Source of the DNA: Acidimicrobiaceae bacterium | GTDB lineage: Bacteria > Actinomycetota > Acidimicrobiia > Acidimicrobiales > Aldehydirespiratoraceae | DNA: 64,000 nucleotides | Assembly: GCA_009837445.1 (NCBI GenBank) | Contig: VXTM01000009.1 | Span: forward strand, 62,001-126,000 | Reading direction: 5' to 3' | Shown here: piece after piece, positions 53,168-61,593 of the stretch | How positions within the stretch are numbered: position 1 is the first letter of the stretch | How the letters are laid out: every line of letters begins with the position of its first letter | Program-made: the position numbers and the translations under genes | The notes under the pieces: model-generated | The model's input: only the letters and a program-made list of their open reading frames with translations | Databases searched by the model: none | What the model was told of the DNA's origin: nothing

Positions 53168-54046
53168 TCACGTGTAGTTCCGCGCTGACTCATGCCAGTG
53201 CTTGAGCGTTCGATTCGAGATCCACCCCACGATGAGGAAGATCGCGATCCCGAAGAGGCAGGCGACGATCGTCGCAGTGAACAGTTCCGGGATCCTGGTG
53301 TCCTTCTGGTAGTTGTCGATCAGCCGGCCCAGCCCGATCTCACCCTGGCGGAAGAAGAAGTCACCGACTACTGCACCGATCACGCTGCCGCCGGCCGCGA
53401 TTCGCATGCCGGTCAAGAAGGCCGGCATCGCTCCGGGCATCTCCAGGCGCCACAGGCGGGTGAGCCAGCTGGCGTGATGGAGCGTGAACAGGTCGTGATG
53501 GCCTTCCTTGGCCGATTGCAGCCCGAACAGCGTGTTGGTGATGACCGGGAAGATCGCGATCAAGACGCACACCACGACCCTGGCGGGGATCCCGAAGCCG
53601 TACCAGTTCCGGATCAACGGCACCAGAGCGAGGATGGGCGTCACCTGGATGATGACCGCGTAAGGGAATATCGACCTCTCAGCCCACTTCGCGGTGTTCA
53701 TCACGATGGCCAGGATGACCCCGATCGCGATTGAGATTCCGAGCCCGATCAGCGCCACGCGGCTGGTTACCAGCAGCGCCTCGAGGATCGGCTTGAGTCC
53801 CTTGCGGTCCTCCCAGACGAGCAGGCCGTCCTCGAAGACGGTGTGCGGCGCGGGCAGCGCGGTGCGCCGCCTGACCGCGTCCATGCGGACGTAGGAGATG
53901 AAGTACCACGCTCCGATGATCAGAATGAACGTGATCAGCGGCGCGAGATATGTCCAGGCCGCCGCGCCCCTGCGGGCCTCGTCCTCGTCCTCGTCGGCGT
54001 CCACCTCGCTGAGGGCCGGCTCGATCTCGTGATCGGCTTCACTCAT
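53168..54046 (-). CDS. ABC transporter permease (SsuC/ThiX-type)
   Basis: A 292-residue permease. An acidic N-terminus precedes about six helices (residues about 35-285). The EAA-type loop reads GAMPAFLTGMRIAAGGSVIGAVVGDF. It overlaps the ATPase by 8 bp. ATG 54046 is used; the upstream extension lies inside the ATPase gene. A single copy is present, so both binding proteins probably share it. Confidence 0.88.
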   Translation of the reverse strand: MSEADHEIEPALSEVDADEDEDEARRGAAAWTYLAPLITFILIIGAWYFISYVRMDAVRRRTALPAPHTVFEDGLLVWEDRKGLKPILEALLVTSRVALIGLGISIAIGVILAIVMNTAKWAERSIFPYAVIIQVTPILALVPLIRNWYGFGIPARVVVCVLIAIFPVITNTLFGLQSAKEGHHDLFTLHHASWLTRLWRLEMPGAMPAFLTGMRIAAGGSVIGAVVGDFFFRQGEIGLGRLIDNYQKDTRIPELFTATIVACLFGIAIFLIVGWISNRTLKHWHESARNYT

Positions 54047-54800
54047 GCGATGCCTCCGATGCATGGGCGCCCTCAAGGGCGACCGACACCTCGCCGCAGA
54101 GTTCGCCGAACCTCGCGTCGAACCTCAAGTCCGCCTGGCGCGGATAGCCGAACGGGACCGCGTACTCGGACAGGATCCGGCCCGGCCGCGCTGACATGAC
54201 CATCACCCGGGTGGACATGAACACGGCCTCGCTGATCGAGTGGGTAATGAACAGGCCGGCGAACCCTTCGCGCTGAAAGAGCGCCTGCGTCTCCTCGTTC
54301 AGCCGCTGGCGGGTGATCTCGTCCACTGCCGCGAAGGGCTCATCGAACAGGAACAGCGGCGGGGCGAGCGTCAGCGTGCGAGCCAGGGAAACCCGCATCT
54401 TCATGCCCCCCGACAGGGACTTCGGGTAGTGGCGCTCGAATCCGGTCAGGCCGACCAGCTCGATCGCCTCACTGGCCAGCCGCTTCCTCTCGGCCTTTGG
54501 GAACCCGTGAAGCTGCGGGAGCAGTTCGACGTTGTTCTGAACATTGCGCCAGTCCAGAAGCGTCGCGTCCTGGAAGACGTAGCCGATCCGCTCGCGGTCG
54601 GCCTCCACCCGACCCGAAGTCGGTTCCAGCAGGCCCGAAGCGATTCTCAACAGCGTGGACTTGCCGCAGCCCGAAGGGCCCACGATCGTGACGAACTCTC
54701 CCATCGAGACGCTGAAGCTGATCCCGTCGAGGGCCTCGGTGCCGTCGGGGAAGGTCATGGAGATTTTGTCGAACCTAAGAGCAGGCGCAGCGTCGCTCAC
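54039..54800 (-). CDS. ABC transporter ATPase (SsuB/TauB-type)
   Basis: A 253-residue ABC ATPase with Walker A GPSGCGKST (41-49), Q-loop FQDATLLDWRNV, signature LSGGM (129-133) and FLFDEPFAAVD. This combination is typical of nitrate/sulfonate/taurine-type importers. The start is GTG 54800. Together with the permease and the two NMT1-like lipoproteins it forms one importer in the oxygenase cluster. Confidence 0.92.
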   Translation of the reverse strand: MSDAAPALRFDKISMTFPDGTEALDGISFSVSMGEFVTIVGPSGCGKSTLLRIASGLLEPTSGRVEADRERIGYVFQDATLLDWRNVQNNVELLPQLHGFPKAERKRLASEAIELVGLTGFERHYPKSLSGGMKMRVSLARTLTLAPPLFLFDEPFAAVDEITRQRLNEETQALFQREGFAGLFITHSISEAVFMSTRVMVMSARPGRILSEYAVPFGYPRQADLRFDARFGELCGEVSVALEGAHASEASHE

Positions 54801-54901
54801 AGCCAGATCAGTCCCCCTTGCATTTGTCTCTCAGGCCATCGCTGTTGCTCAGCCGTCACCGAGCGAGGCTAGGTCCGGATGGCTCCACGCTCCAAACCCG
54901 C

Positions 54902-54934
54902 GAGGCGGTCCGCTCGGTTGGAGGCGGTCCGCTC
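54902..54934. repeat. 14-bp tandem repeat before the ATPase gene
   Basis: GAGGCGGTCCGCTC occurs at 54902-54915 and 54921-54934 (19-bp period), between the ATPase start and the stop of the first oxygenase gene. The rest of the gap 54801-54932 holds no gene. Confidence 0.6.
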
Positions 54935-55913
54935 AGCTGTAGGTGGTTGTCTTGCGGAGCATCTCCTCCAGCCACTCCCCCGAAGTGATGGGCTCATAGC
55001 GGGGCGGATCATCGGGCGAAGCACAGGTCGGGATGCACTCGATCACCGCGTCGTAGGCGGGAGTGTGGAAGAAGGCCACCGAGATGCGCTCACCCCAGGC
55101 TCCGTCGGCGGCCACCACCCGATGCATGGTGGACCTCCAACGGTCGTTGGTCCAGGCCGCCATCAAGTCGCCGAGGTTGACCACGAGCGAGCCCTCCACC
55201 GTGGGCACATCCTCCCATTCGCCCTCCGGCGACAGGATCTGCAGGCCCGGCACGCCGTCGTCGTGCAGGATCGTGAGGCTTCCCCAGTCGGAATGCGGCC
55301 CCCGGCGGTACTGACCGGGCAGCGGCGGCGCCTCCAGGGCGGGATAGCACGCCGCGGACATTCCGGTGATGTGGTCAACGATCTTGTCCTCGAACCAGTG
55401 CTCGTCGAGGCCCAACGCGAGCGCCATCAGACCCATGAGCGCCGTCGCCAGATCCTCCATCACCTTGTAGTAGCCCAGAAAAGACTCCCGGAAGTCGGGC
55501 ACCAGGCCGGGATCGGGCCACAGGTTGGGCAAGAAGAACACCTCCCGGCCCTCGCGCAACCCGGCCCGGCGAGCCACCTCTGGATCGTCGAACCGGTTGA
55601 TGACGTAGAACTCTCCAAGGTCGGGAGGAGTCTGATGCTCGCGGGCCAGCGCAAGCGCCGAACTGTGCACCGGCTTGTAGCCCCGACGATCCCCGCTGTC
55701 ACTATGGGACTGCATCTTGTCGGCCCGAGGCAGGGCGAAGAACCGCCGGGCCGCGTCGTCAACGCGGCGCACCGCCTCCGGATCCACCCCGTGACCGGTA
55801 ATCACGAGGAAGCCCACGTCCTCGCACGCTTGCCGGATCGCCTCCACCACGGCGTCACGCCGTGGGCCCGGCTCGAACGCTCCCGACAGGTCCACCAGCG
55901 GCACGCGTGACAT
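54933..55913 (-). CDS. IPNS-like 2-oxoglutarate/Fe(II) oxygenase (copy 1)
   Basis: A 326-residue non-heme iron oxygenase. Iron ligands are His207, Asp209 (HSD) and His264; the 2-oxoglutarate-binding pair is Arg276/Ser278 (RISVAFF). The N-terminal VPLVDLSGAFEPGP and the EDVGFLVITGHGV segment are typical of isopenicillin N synthase-like enzymes, a family that includes thymine 7-hydroxylase-type enzymes. It starts with MSRVPL and lacks the MTVSAGVV prefix of copies 2 and 3. Copies 2 to 4 are close paralogues. Confidence 0.9.
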   Translation of the reverse strand: MSRVPLVDLSGAFEPGPRRDAVVEAIRQACEDVGFLVITGHGVDPEAVRRVDDAARRFFALPRADKMQSHSDSGDRRGYKPVHSSALALAREHQTPPDLGEFYVINRFDDPEVARRAGLREGREVFFLPNLWPDPGLVPDFRESFLGYYKVMEDLATALMGLMALALGLDEHWFEDKIVDHITGMSAACYPALEAPPLPGQYRRGPHSDWGSLTILHDDGVPGLQILSPEGEWEDVPTVEGSLVVNLGDLMAAWTNDRWRSTMHRVVAADGAWGERISVAFFHTPAYDAVIECIPTCASPDDPPRYEPITSGEWLEEMLRKTTTYS

Positions 55914-55924
55914 AGCAGCCCCCC

Positions 55925-56926
55925 TCAGTTGTAGGTGGTGGTCTTACGGATCATCAGGTCGAGCCACTCTCCCGAGGTGATGGGCTCGTAGCGGGGCGGA
56001 TCGTCGGGGGAGGTGCAGGTGGGGATGCACTCGATGCGGGCGTCGTAGGCGGGCTGGTGGAAGAACGCCACCGAGATGCGCTCGCCCCAAGCGCCGTCGG
56101 CCACCACGACCCGGTGCATGGTGGAAACCCAGCGGTCGTTGGTCCAGGCCGCCATCAAGTCGCCGATGTTGATCACGAAGGAGCCGGCGACCGCTGGGAC
56201 ATCCTCCCACTCGCCCTCAGGCGACAGGATCTGCAGGCCGGGCACTCCGTCGCTGTAGAGGATGGTGAGGCTGCCCCAGTCCGAGTGCGGGCCCCGGCGG
56301 AACTGCCCGGGCAGCGGCGCCGCGTCCAGAGCGGGGTAGCGCAGTGCGGCCAGACCGGTGATGTGGTCGGCGATCTTGTCGTCGAACCAGTGCTCGTCGA
56401 GGTCAAGCGCCAGCGCCATCAGACCCATGATCTTGGCCGCCAGGTCCTCCATCACCGCGTAATAGGCCAGGAACGACTCCCGGAAGCCGGGCACCTGGTC
56501 CGGGTCGGGCCACACGTTGGGGGCGAAGAACTCCTCCCGCCCCTCGCGCAGCCCCGCCCTCCGGGCCGCCTCACGATCATCGAACCGGTTCACGAGATAG
56601 AGCTCGGCAAGGTCGGGAGGGGTGACCTCGTCACGCGAGAGCCCCAGTGTCGAACTCTGCACAGGCTTGTAGCCCCTGCGGTTGCCGACATCGCAGACGA
56701 GTTCCATCTTGTCGGTCAGGGGCAGGTTGAAGAACCGGCGGGCGGCATCATCGATCCTCCCCACGTCCTGCTCCGACACGCCGTGGCCGGTTATGACCAG
56801 GAAGCCCACGTCCTCGCAAGCTCGCCGGATCGTGTCCACGGCCTCCTCGCGATGCGGTCCCGGCTCGAACGCCCCCGACAGGTCCACCAGCGGAACCCGG
56901 GAAACCACCCCCGCCGAGACCGTCAT
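55925..56926 (-). CDS. IPNS-like 2-oxoglutarate/Fe(II) oxygenase (copy 2)
   Basis: A 333-residue paralogue of copies 1, 3 and 4. HSD, MHRVV and RISVAFF motifs are all intact. It begins MTVSAGVVSRVPLVDLSG, exactly as copy 3. The ATG shares a base with the stop of copy 3 (TGATG), so the two are coupled. The in-frame extension to 56962 has no better start and overlaps copy 3. Confidence 0.9.
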   Translation of the reverse strand: MTVSAGVVSRVPLVDLSGAFEPGPHREEAVDTIRRACEDVGFLVITGHGVSEQDVGRIDDAARRFFNLPLTDKMELVCDVGNRRGYKPVQSSTLGLSRDEVTPPDLAELYLVNRFDDREAARRAGLREGREEFFAPNVWPDPDQVPGFRESFLAYYAVMEDLAAKIMGLMALALDLDEHWFDDKIADHITGLAALRYPALDAAPLPGQFRRGPHSDWGSLTILYSDGVPGLQILSPEGEWEDVPAVAGSFVINIGDLMAAWTNDRWVSTMHRVVVADGAWGERISVAFFHQPAYDARIECIPTCTSPDDPPRYEPITSGEWLDLMIRKTTTYN

Positions 56927-57921
56927 CAGTAGAGGGTCCTCTCGATCATCGACAGGATCCACCCACCCGAGGTGGTCGGCTCGTAGCGGGGCGGGTCGTC
57001 AACCGAGGTGCAGGTGGGGATGCACTCGATGCGAGCGTCGTAGGTCGGCTGGTGGAAGAAGGCGATCGAGATGCGGTCTCCCAGGTCTCCGGTGGGGGTG
57101 ACCACCCGGTGAAGGGTCGACACCCAGCGGTCGTTGGTCCACGCCGCCATCAGGTCACCCAGGTTTACCACGAAGGAGCCGGCCACCACCGGCACGTCCT
57201 CCCAGTCCCCCTCGGGCGACTTGATCTGCAGGCCGGGCCCGCCGTCGTGGTACAGGATCGTCAGGCTTCCCCAGTCCGAGTGGGCGCCCCGCCGGAACTG
57301 CCCCGGCGCGGCGGGGGCGTCGAGGGCCGGATAGTGGTTGACGGTCAGGTTGGTGATGTGGTCGGCGACCTTGTCGTCGAACCAGCGCTCGTCGAGGTCC
57401 AGCGCCAGCGCCATCAGCCGCATGAGCTTGACGGCCAAGCCCTCCATCACCTCGTAGTAGGCCTCGAAGGCCTCCTTGAAGTCGGGGACCCGCTCGGGGT
57501 CGGGCCAGATGTTGGGGGCGAAGAACCCCTCCCGCCCCTCGCGCCGGCCCGCCCGTTGCGCCACTTCCGGGTCGTCGAACCGGTTGATGGTGTAGAGCTC
57601 GCACAGGTCGGGCAAAGACTCGTCGTCTCGCGACAGCGCCAGGGCCGAGCCCTGGGAGGGCGTGAAGCCCCGGTACACGCCGGTGGTGCCCACATAGGCC
57701 AGCTTCTCCTCGTGGGGCAGGGAGAAGAACCGCCGCGACGCTGCGTCGATCCGCTGCACCACCCCGTCGTCAACGCCGTGCCCGGTGATCACGAGAAAGC
57801 CCACGTCCTCGCACGCCCGGCCGATGATGTCCACGGCCTCGTCGCGCCGCGGCCCCGGCTCGAACGCGCCTGACAGGTCCACCAGCGGCACCCGGGAAAC
57901 CACCCCCGCTGAGACCGTCAT
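56926..57921 (-). CDS. IPNS-like 2-oxoglutarate/Fe(II) oxygenase (copy 3)
   Basis: A 331-residue paralogue with intact HSD, LHRVV and RISIAFF motifs. It is more similar in its C-terminal half to copy 4 than to copies 1 and 2 (STLHRVVTPTGDLGD, YDARIECIPTCTS). It ends at the start of copy 2. ATG at 57921. The 42 bp before it separate it from the deaminase stop at 57964. Confidence 0.9.
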   Translation of the reverse strand: MTVSAGVVSRVPLVDLSGAFEPGPRRDEAVDIIGRACEDVGFLVITGHGVDDGVVQRIDAASRRFFSLPHEEKLAYVGTTGVYRGFTPSQGSALALSRDDESLPDLCELYTINRFDDPEVAQRAGRREGREGFFAPNIWPDPERVPDFKEAFEAYYEVMEGLAVKLMRLMALALDLDERWFDDKVADHITNLTVNHYPALDAPAAPGQFRRGAHSDWGSLTILYHDGGPGLQIKSPEGDWEDVPVVAGSFVVNLGDLMAAWTNDRWVSTLHRVVTPTGDLGDRISIAFFHQPTYDARIECIPTCTSVDDPPRYEPTTSGGWILSMIERTLY

Positions 57922-57963
57922 CGTGAGCCCTCCCCTTTCGGCATCGCGGCGCCTGGCACGACT

Positions 57964-58443
57964 CTAGCCAGGACCGTCTTTGCGCCCGCCCGCACTGGAC
58001 GGCACAGTCGACCACACCTCGGGGTCGGTCGCCAACCAGTCGGCGAACATTGCCACACAGGCCTCGTCGTGCAGCCTGGTGGTGGAGACTCCGGCGGAAG
58101 CCAGCCAGTCCAGGGCCTCGTCGGACCAGCTCTGGCTGTCTCCCACCACCACCGCGCCGATGCCGAGGAACCGCACCAGGCCCGAGCAGTACCAGCAGGG
58201 CGTCATCGTGGTCACCAGCGTGGTGCCGGAGTAGTCGCTCAGCGGGCCCGCGTCCCCGATGGCGACGGTCTCGGCGTGGAGCAGGAAGTCGCCCTGCTGG
58301 ACATTGCCGTTGCACCCGGCTCCGAGCACGGCGCCGTCAGCGTCAACCAGTGCGGCACCGATGGGCACTCCCCCCTCGGCCAGACCCCTGCGGGCCTGCG
58401 CATAGGCCAGCGCCAGCAGTCCGCCGGGGTCGAGCTTCGGCAC
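57964..58443 (-). CDS. Cytosine-deaminase-like zinc deaminase
   Basis: A 159-residue cytidine-deaminase-fold enzyme. The zinc site has His56 and catalytic Glu58 (LLHAETVAIG) and Cys83/Cys86 (TPCWYCSG). The size and pattern resemble yeast-type cytosine deaminases rather than tRNA deaminases, but cytidine-like or guanine-type substrates are not excluded. GTG 58443 is used; CTG/other starts nearby cannot be excluded. It lies between copies 4 and 3 of the oxygenases, a setting that suggests pyrimidine chemistry. Confidence 0.8.
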   Translation of the reverse strand: MPKLDPGGLLALAYAQARRGLAEGGVPIGAALVDADGAVLGAGCNGNVQQGDFLLHAETVAIGDAGPLSDYSGTTLVTTMTPCWYCSGLVRFLGIGAVVVGDSQSWSDEALDWLASAGVSTTRLHDEACVAMFADWLATDPEVWSTVPSSAGGRKDGPG

Positions 58444-58454
58444 TGCGGGCCCTG

Positions 58455-59450
58455 TCAGTAGATGGTCTTCTGGAGCATGGACAGGATCCACCCGCCCGAG
58501 GTGGTGGGCTCGTGGCGGGGTGGATCGTCGGGTGACGTGCATGTGGGGATGCACTCGATGTGAGCGTCGTAGGTGGGCTGATGGAAGAACGCGATCGAGA
58601 CGCGGTCTCCCATGTCCCCGGTGGGGGTGACCACCCGGTGGAGAGTCGACACCCAGCGGTCGTTCGTCCACGCCGCCATCAGGTCGCCGAGGTTGATCAC
58701 GAAGGAGTCGGGAACGACAGGGACATCCTCCCACTCACCGTCGGGCGACATGACCTGCAGACCAGGCTCGCCGTCGTGGTACAGGATCGTCAGGCTTCCC
58801 CAGTCGGAGTGAGCGCCCCGCCGGAACTGCCCGGGCGGTGCAGGTTCGTCAAGGGCGGGGTAGTGGTGGACGGTCAGGTTCGTGATGTGGTCGCAGATCT
58901 TGTCATCGAACCAGTGCTCGTCCAGGTTCAGAGCGAGGGCCATGAGCCTCATGAGCTTCACGGCCAGGTCCTCCATCACCTCGTAGTACGTCTCCAAGGC
59001 CTCCCTGAACCCGGGCACGTGGTCGGGCCTGGGCCAGATGTTGGGAGCGAAGAACTGCTCGCGCCCCTCGCGCAGCCCGGCCCGCACGGCGACCTCGGGA
59101 TCATCGAAACGGTTGACGGTGTACAGCTCGCACAGATCGGGCAACGACTCGTCCTCGCGCGACAGCGCGAGCGCCGACGCCTCAGACGGTGTGAAGCCTC
59201 GATAGGTCCCCGGCGGCGCGACATAGTCGAGCTTCTCGTCGTGGGGGAGAGCGAAGAACCGGCGGGCGGCGTCGTCGATCCGGTGCACCACCTCGTCGGG
59301 CACACCGTGGCCCGTGATCACCAGGAAGCCCACGTCCTCGCAAGCACGCCGGATGACATCCACCACATGGTCTCTCTGGGGGCCCGGCTCGAAGGTGCCA
59401 GAGAGGTCCACGAGCGGAACCCGCTGCGACACCTTGAGTGCGTTTGTCAT
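58455..59450 (-). CDS. IPNS-like 2-oxoglutarate/Fe(II) oxygenase (copy 4)
   Basis: A 331-residue paralogue with HSD, LHRVV and RVSIAFF motifs. It is the promoter-proximal copy, preceded by AAGGAGAG. It begins MTNALKVSQRVPLVDLSG, a different N-terminus from copies 2 and 3. The deaminase start lies 12 bp beyond its stop. All four oxygenases lie on one transcription unit downstream of the second binding protein. Confidence 0.9.
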   Translation of the reverse strand: MTNALKVSQRVPLVDLSGTFEPGPQRDHVVDVIRRACEDVGFLVITGHGVPDEVVHRIDDAARRFFALPHDEKLDYVAPPGTYRGFTPSEASALALSREDESLPDLCELYTVNRFDDPEVAVRAGLREGREQFFAPNIWPRPDHVPGFREALETYYEVMEDLAVKLMRLMALALNLDEHWFDDKICDHITNLTVHHYPALDEPAPPGQFRRGAHSDWGSLTILYHDGEPGLQVMSPDGEWEDVPVVPDSFVINLGDLMAAWTNDRWVSTLHRVVTPTGDMGDRVSIAFFHQPTYDAHIECIPTCTSPDDPPRHEPTTSGGWILSMLQKTIY

Positions 59451-59500
59451 TGGGACGGCTCTCTCCTTAGGCACTCATCCCGTCAAGGCGGGAGCGGCCG

Positions 59501-60763
59501 TCAGAATCCAATCGACGGATCGATGAACTCGTTCGTGTACAGGTCGGTGGCCTCGAGGTCTTCGGGAACCCCGTCGACCACGTCCTTGAGCAGTTGCACG
59601 ACGCGCTCCATCCGAGCCTCATCGATATTGCCCACGATGTCATCGGGCCCGTTGCCTACCAGGCCGAGCTCGAGGGCGGTCGCGGCCGAGTAGTCCATCT
59701 GACCCGGATGCAGCACCCAGGACGACGCGATCTCCTCGACGATGTCGAGGATCAGCTGACTCGTCGGAGCATGGTTGGCATAGTGGTCCAGGACGGCCTG
59801 CTGGAAGATCGGGACCACCAGCTCGAGACAGGGGCGCAGTTCTTCAAGAGCGCCTGCCCGGATCACCATCGGCTGGGCGTATATCTCGAACCCGGAGTCA
59901 TGAACGAGCATGTAGTCGACCGGCTTGCCCCACTCCTCGAGCGCGTTCTCGTAGAACCAGGGCTCGCTGCTGGCGAACCCCTGCTGGGCATAGTTGCCGT
60001 TGGCGGCGACGAACCGGGCCGGCGTCCCGTCGTAGGACGGGTCGAGTTGGTCGGCGTTGAGGATGCCGGCGCCGACCATGTAGTCGACGTAGAGAGCGCC
60101 GCCGAAGTGGAAGACAGTGACGCCGGACTCCCCGATCTCCTCGAAGCTCGAGAACGAGAGCTCCTCGGGGTTCCACATGAGGATCTGCGGATTGATCTCG
60201 AAGGGCGCCGCCACCGCGATGGTGGGGACCTCCTCGAAGGCGGCGACCTGCTCGTCGGTGTTCGCCCAGCCGAGGTGGATGTTGTCGTCGAGCTGCATCG
60301 TGGTCGTCATCGGCTGGAAGCCGAGGTAGGGGCCACCGGCACGGATCTCGAGGTTGATCCCGGTGTTGAGCAGCGGTCCCGTGTAGATGCCGGCCTCGGC
60401 ATCGAGCTCTCCGGCGTCGCCTATCAGGTAGTAGGCGTAGCCGTGCTCGGGGGACGGGTACCAGTCCGTCTGCAGCACCAGCGGGTCTGGACACACACCC
60501 GACAGGTCGACAGCCATGGGATCCGGTGCCGCCGCGGGCTCCTCATCCGGCATATCCTCTGCGGGCGCCTCGGTGGGTGCAGGTTCAGGTGCGGGCTCCT
60601 CAGCCGGCTCAGGCTCAGCGGGGGCGGGCGCCTCCTCGGCGGGCTCGCTGGGCGCGGCCGGTTCGGCAGCAGTCTCATCGGTGTCTGAGTCGTCCCCGCA
60701 GGCAGCCGCGATCAGCGCCAGAAGCGTCAGGATTATGGCCAGTCGTCTCATTCGTCCCCCCAT
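59501..60763 (-). CDS. NMT1/SsuA-like ABC substrate-binding lipoprotein (2)
   Basis: A 420-residue lipoprotein. The signal ends in IAAAC, and a long Glu/Ala/Pro linker (to about residue 88) precedes the domain. Its body aligns with the first binding protein throughout (LVLQTDWYP, INPQILMWNP, LDPSYDGTPARF, LEELRPCLELVVPI). ATG at 60763 follows AGGGGG; ATG 60751 is also possible. It begins the operon after the regulator, so it may be the higher-expressed binding protein. Confidence 0.88.
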   Translation of the reverse strand: MGGRMRRLAIILTLLALIAAACGDDSDTDETAAEPAAPSEPAEEAPAPAEPEPAEEPAPEPAPTEAPAEDMPDEEPAAAPDPMAVDLSGVCPDPLVLQTDWYPSPEHGYAYYLIGDAGELDAEAGIYTGPLLNTGINLEIRAGGPYLGFQPMTTTMQLDDNIHLGWANTDEQVAAFEEVPTIAVAAPFEINPQILMWNPEELSFSSFEEIGESGVTVFHFGGALYVDYMVGAGILNADQLDPSYDGTPARFVAANGNYAQQGFASSEPWFYENALEEWGKPVDYMLVHDSGFEIYAQPMVIRAGALEELRPCLELVVPIFQQAVLDHYANHAPTSQLILDIVEEIASSWVLHPGQMDYSAATALELGLVGNGPDDIVGNIDEARMERVVQLLKDVVDGVPEDLEATDLYTNEFIDPSIGF

Positions 60764-60859
60764 GGTCGTTTCCCCCTGGTGTTTGATACCACGAACTTCG
60801 CCGCAGATATTTTCACTGTACATAAACGTCTGAGACGGCGTCAAGAGGCCGCGTGTGGC

Positions 60860-61480
60860 TCAGCCTCCCCTGCTGTCCTCCCTGACGGTGACGAGGAGTG
60901 TGACCGCCTCCTCGTCGCCGACTCTTCGAGACCTGTGCGGCACCCGCCCGTCGTAGCAGACGCAGTCCCCGGCTCGCATCTCGATGATCTCGCCGTCGAT
61001 GTCCTTCTCGATGACCCCCTCGATCACGACGAGCAGCTCCTCGCCGGGGTGCTCGTAGTACGGGCCGAAACTCTTGGGGAGCCCGCGGAACTCCAGGGCG
61101 GTCAGGGACCGGGCGTCCCGCACCAGCGACCGGGCGATCCCGGACGCCTTGTCGATGTCGTGGTCGACGTCTCGCGGGTCGCCGCGACGGACCAGAGAGT
61201 ACGGCTTCGTCTCTTCGAGCGACAGCAGGGCCTGAGCAGTGGTGCCCAACATGCGGGCCACCCGGTGAAGCGACGTGATTCGGGGCCTGGCAAGCCCCCG
61301 CTCCAGCTGGCTGAGGAATGACGGCGACAGGTCGGTCTTCGCCGCGAGCTCCTTCAGTGAGAGTCCCGCCCTGACCCGGCGTTCACGGATCTGGCGACCG
61401 AGCGCTAGATCGAGATCCCGCAACTCGCTCATTTCTTGGAGTTCGCTCAGGCTCTCAGTGCTCGGGAGCGGCGACGCCAT
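60860..61480 (-). CDS. XRE-cupin transcriptional regulator
   Basis: A 206-residue regulator with an N-terminal XRE helix-turn-helix (about 30-82: RRVRAGLSLKELAAKTDLSPSFLSQLERGLARPRI) and a C-terminal cupin sensor (about 130-200: EHPGEELLVVIEGVIEKDI, GDCVCYDG, VPHRSRR). It probably senses a small ligand and controls the uptake/oxygenase cluster that follows on the same strand. The 96-bp gap to the binding protein contains AT-rich sequence (TTTCACTGTACATAAACG), a plausible operator. It is divergent from the AddB-like gene. Confidence 0.9.
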   Translation of the reverse strand: MASPLPSTESLSELQEMSELRDLDLALGRQIRERRVRAGLSLKELAAKTDLSPSFLSQLERGLARPRITSLHRVARMLGTTAQALLSLEETKPYSLVRRGDPRDVDHDIDKASGIARSLVRDARSLTALEFRGLPKSFGPYYEHPGEELLVVIEGVIEKDIDGEIIEMRAGDCVCYDGRVPHRSRRVGDEEAVTLLVTVREDSRGG

Positions 61481-61593
61481 GGGCCAGCACCATACAAGCC
61501 CCGGGAGGGCCGCCGCGTCACCGCCGACCGGCTCTGCTCGCCCGGTCTCGCGGCGCCGGTCGCTGTCACACCGGTGCCGTAGGGTGCGCACCC

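Noticed and set aside
54933-59450. Beta-lactam biosynthesis cluster, because of IPNS-like enzymes
   Set aside because: No ACV synthetase, acyltransferase or expandase-type context is present; the deaminase and importer point to small-molecule catabolism instead.
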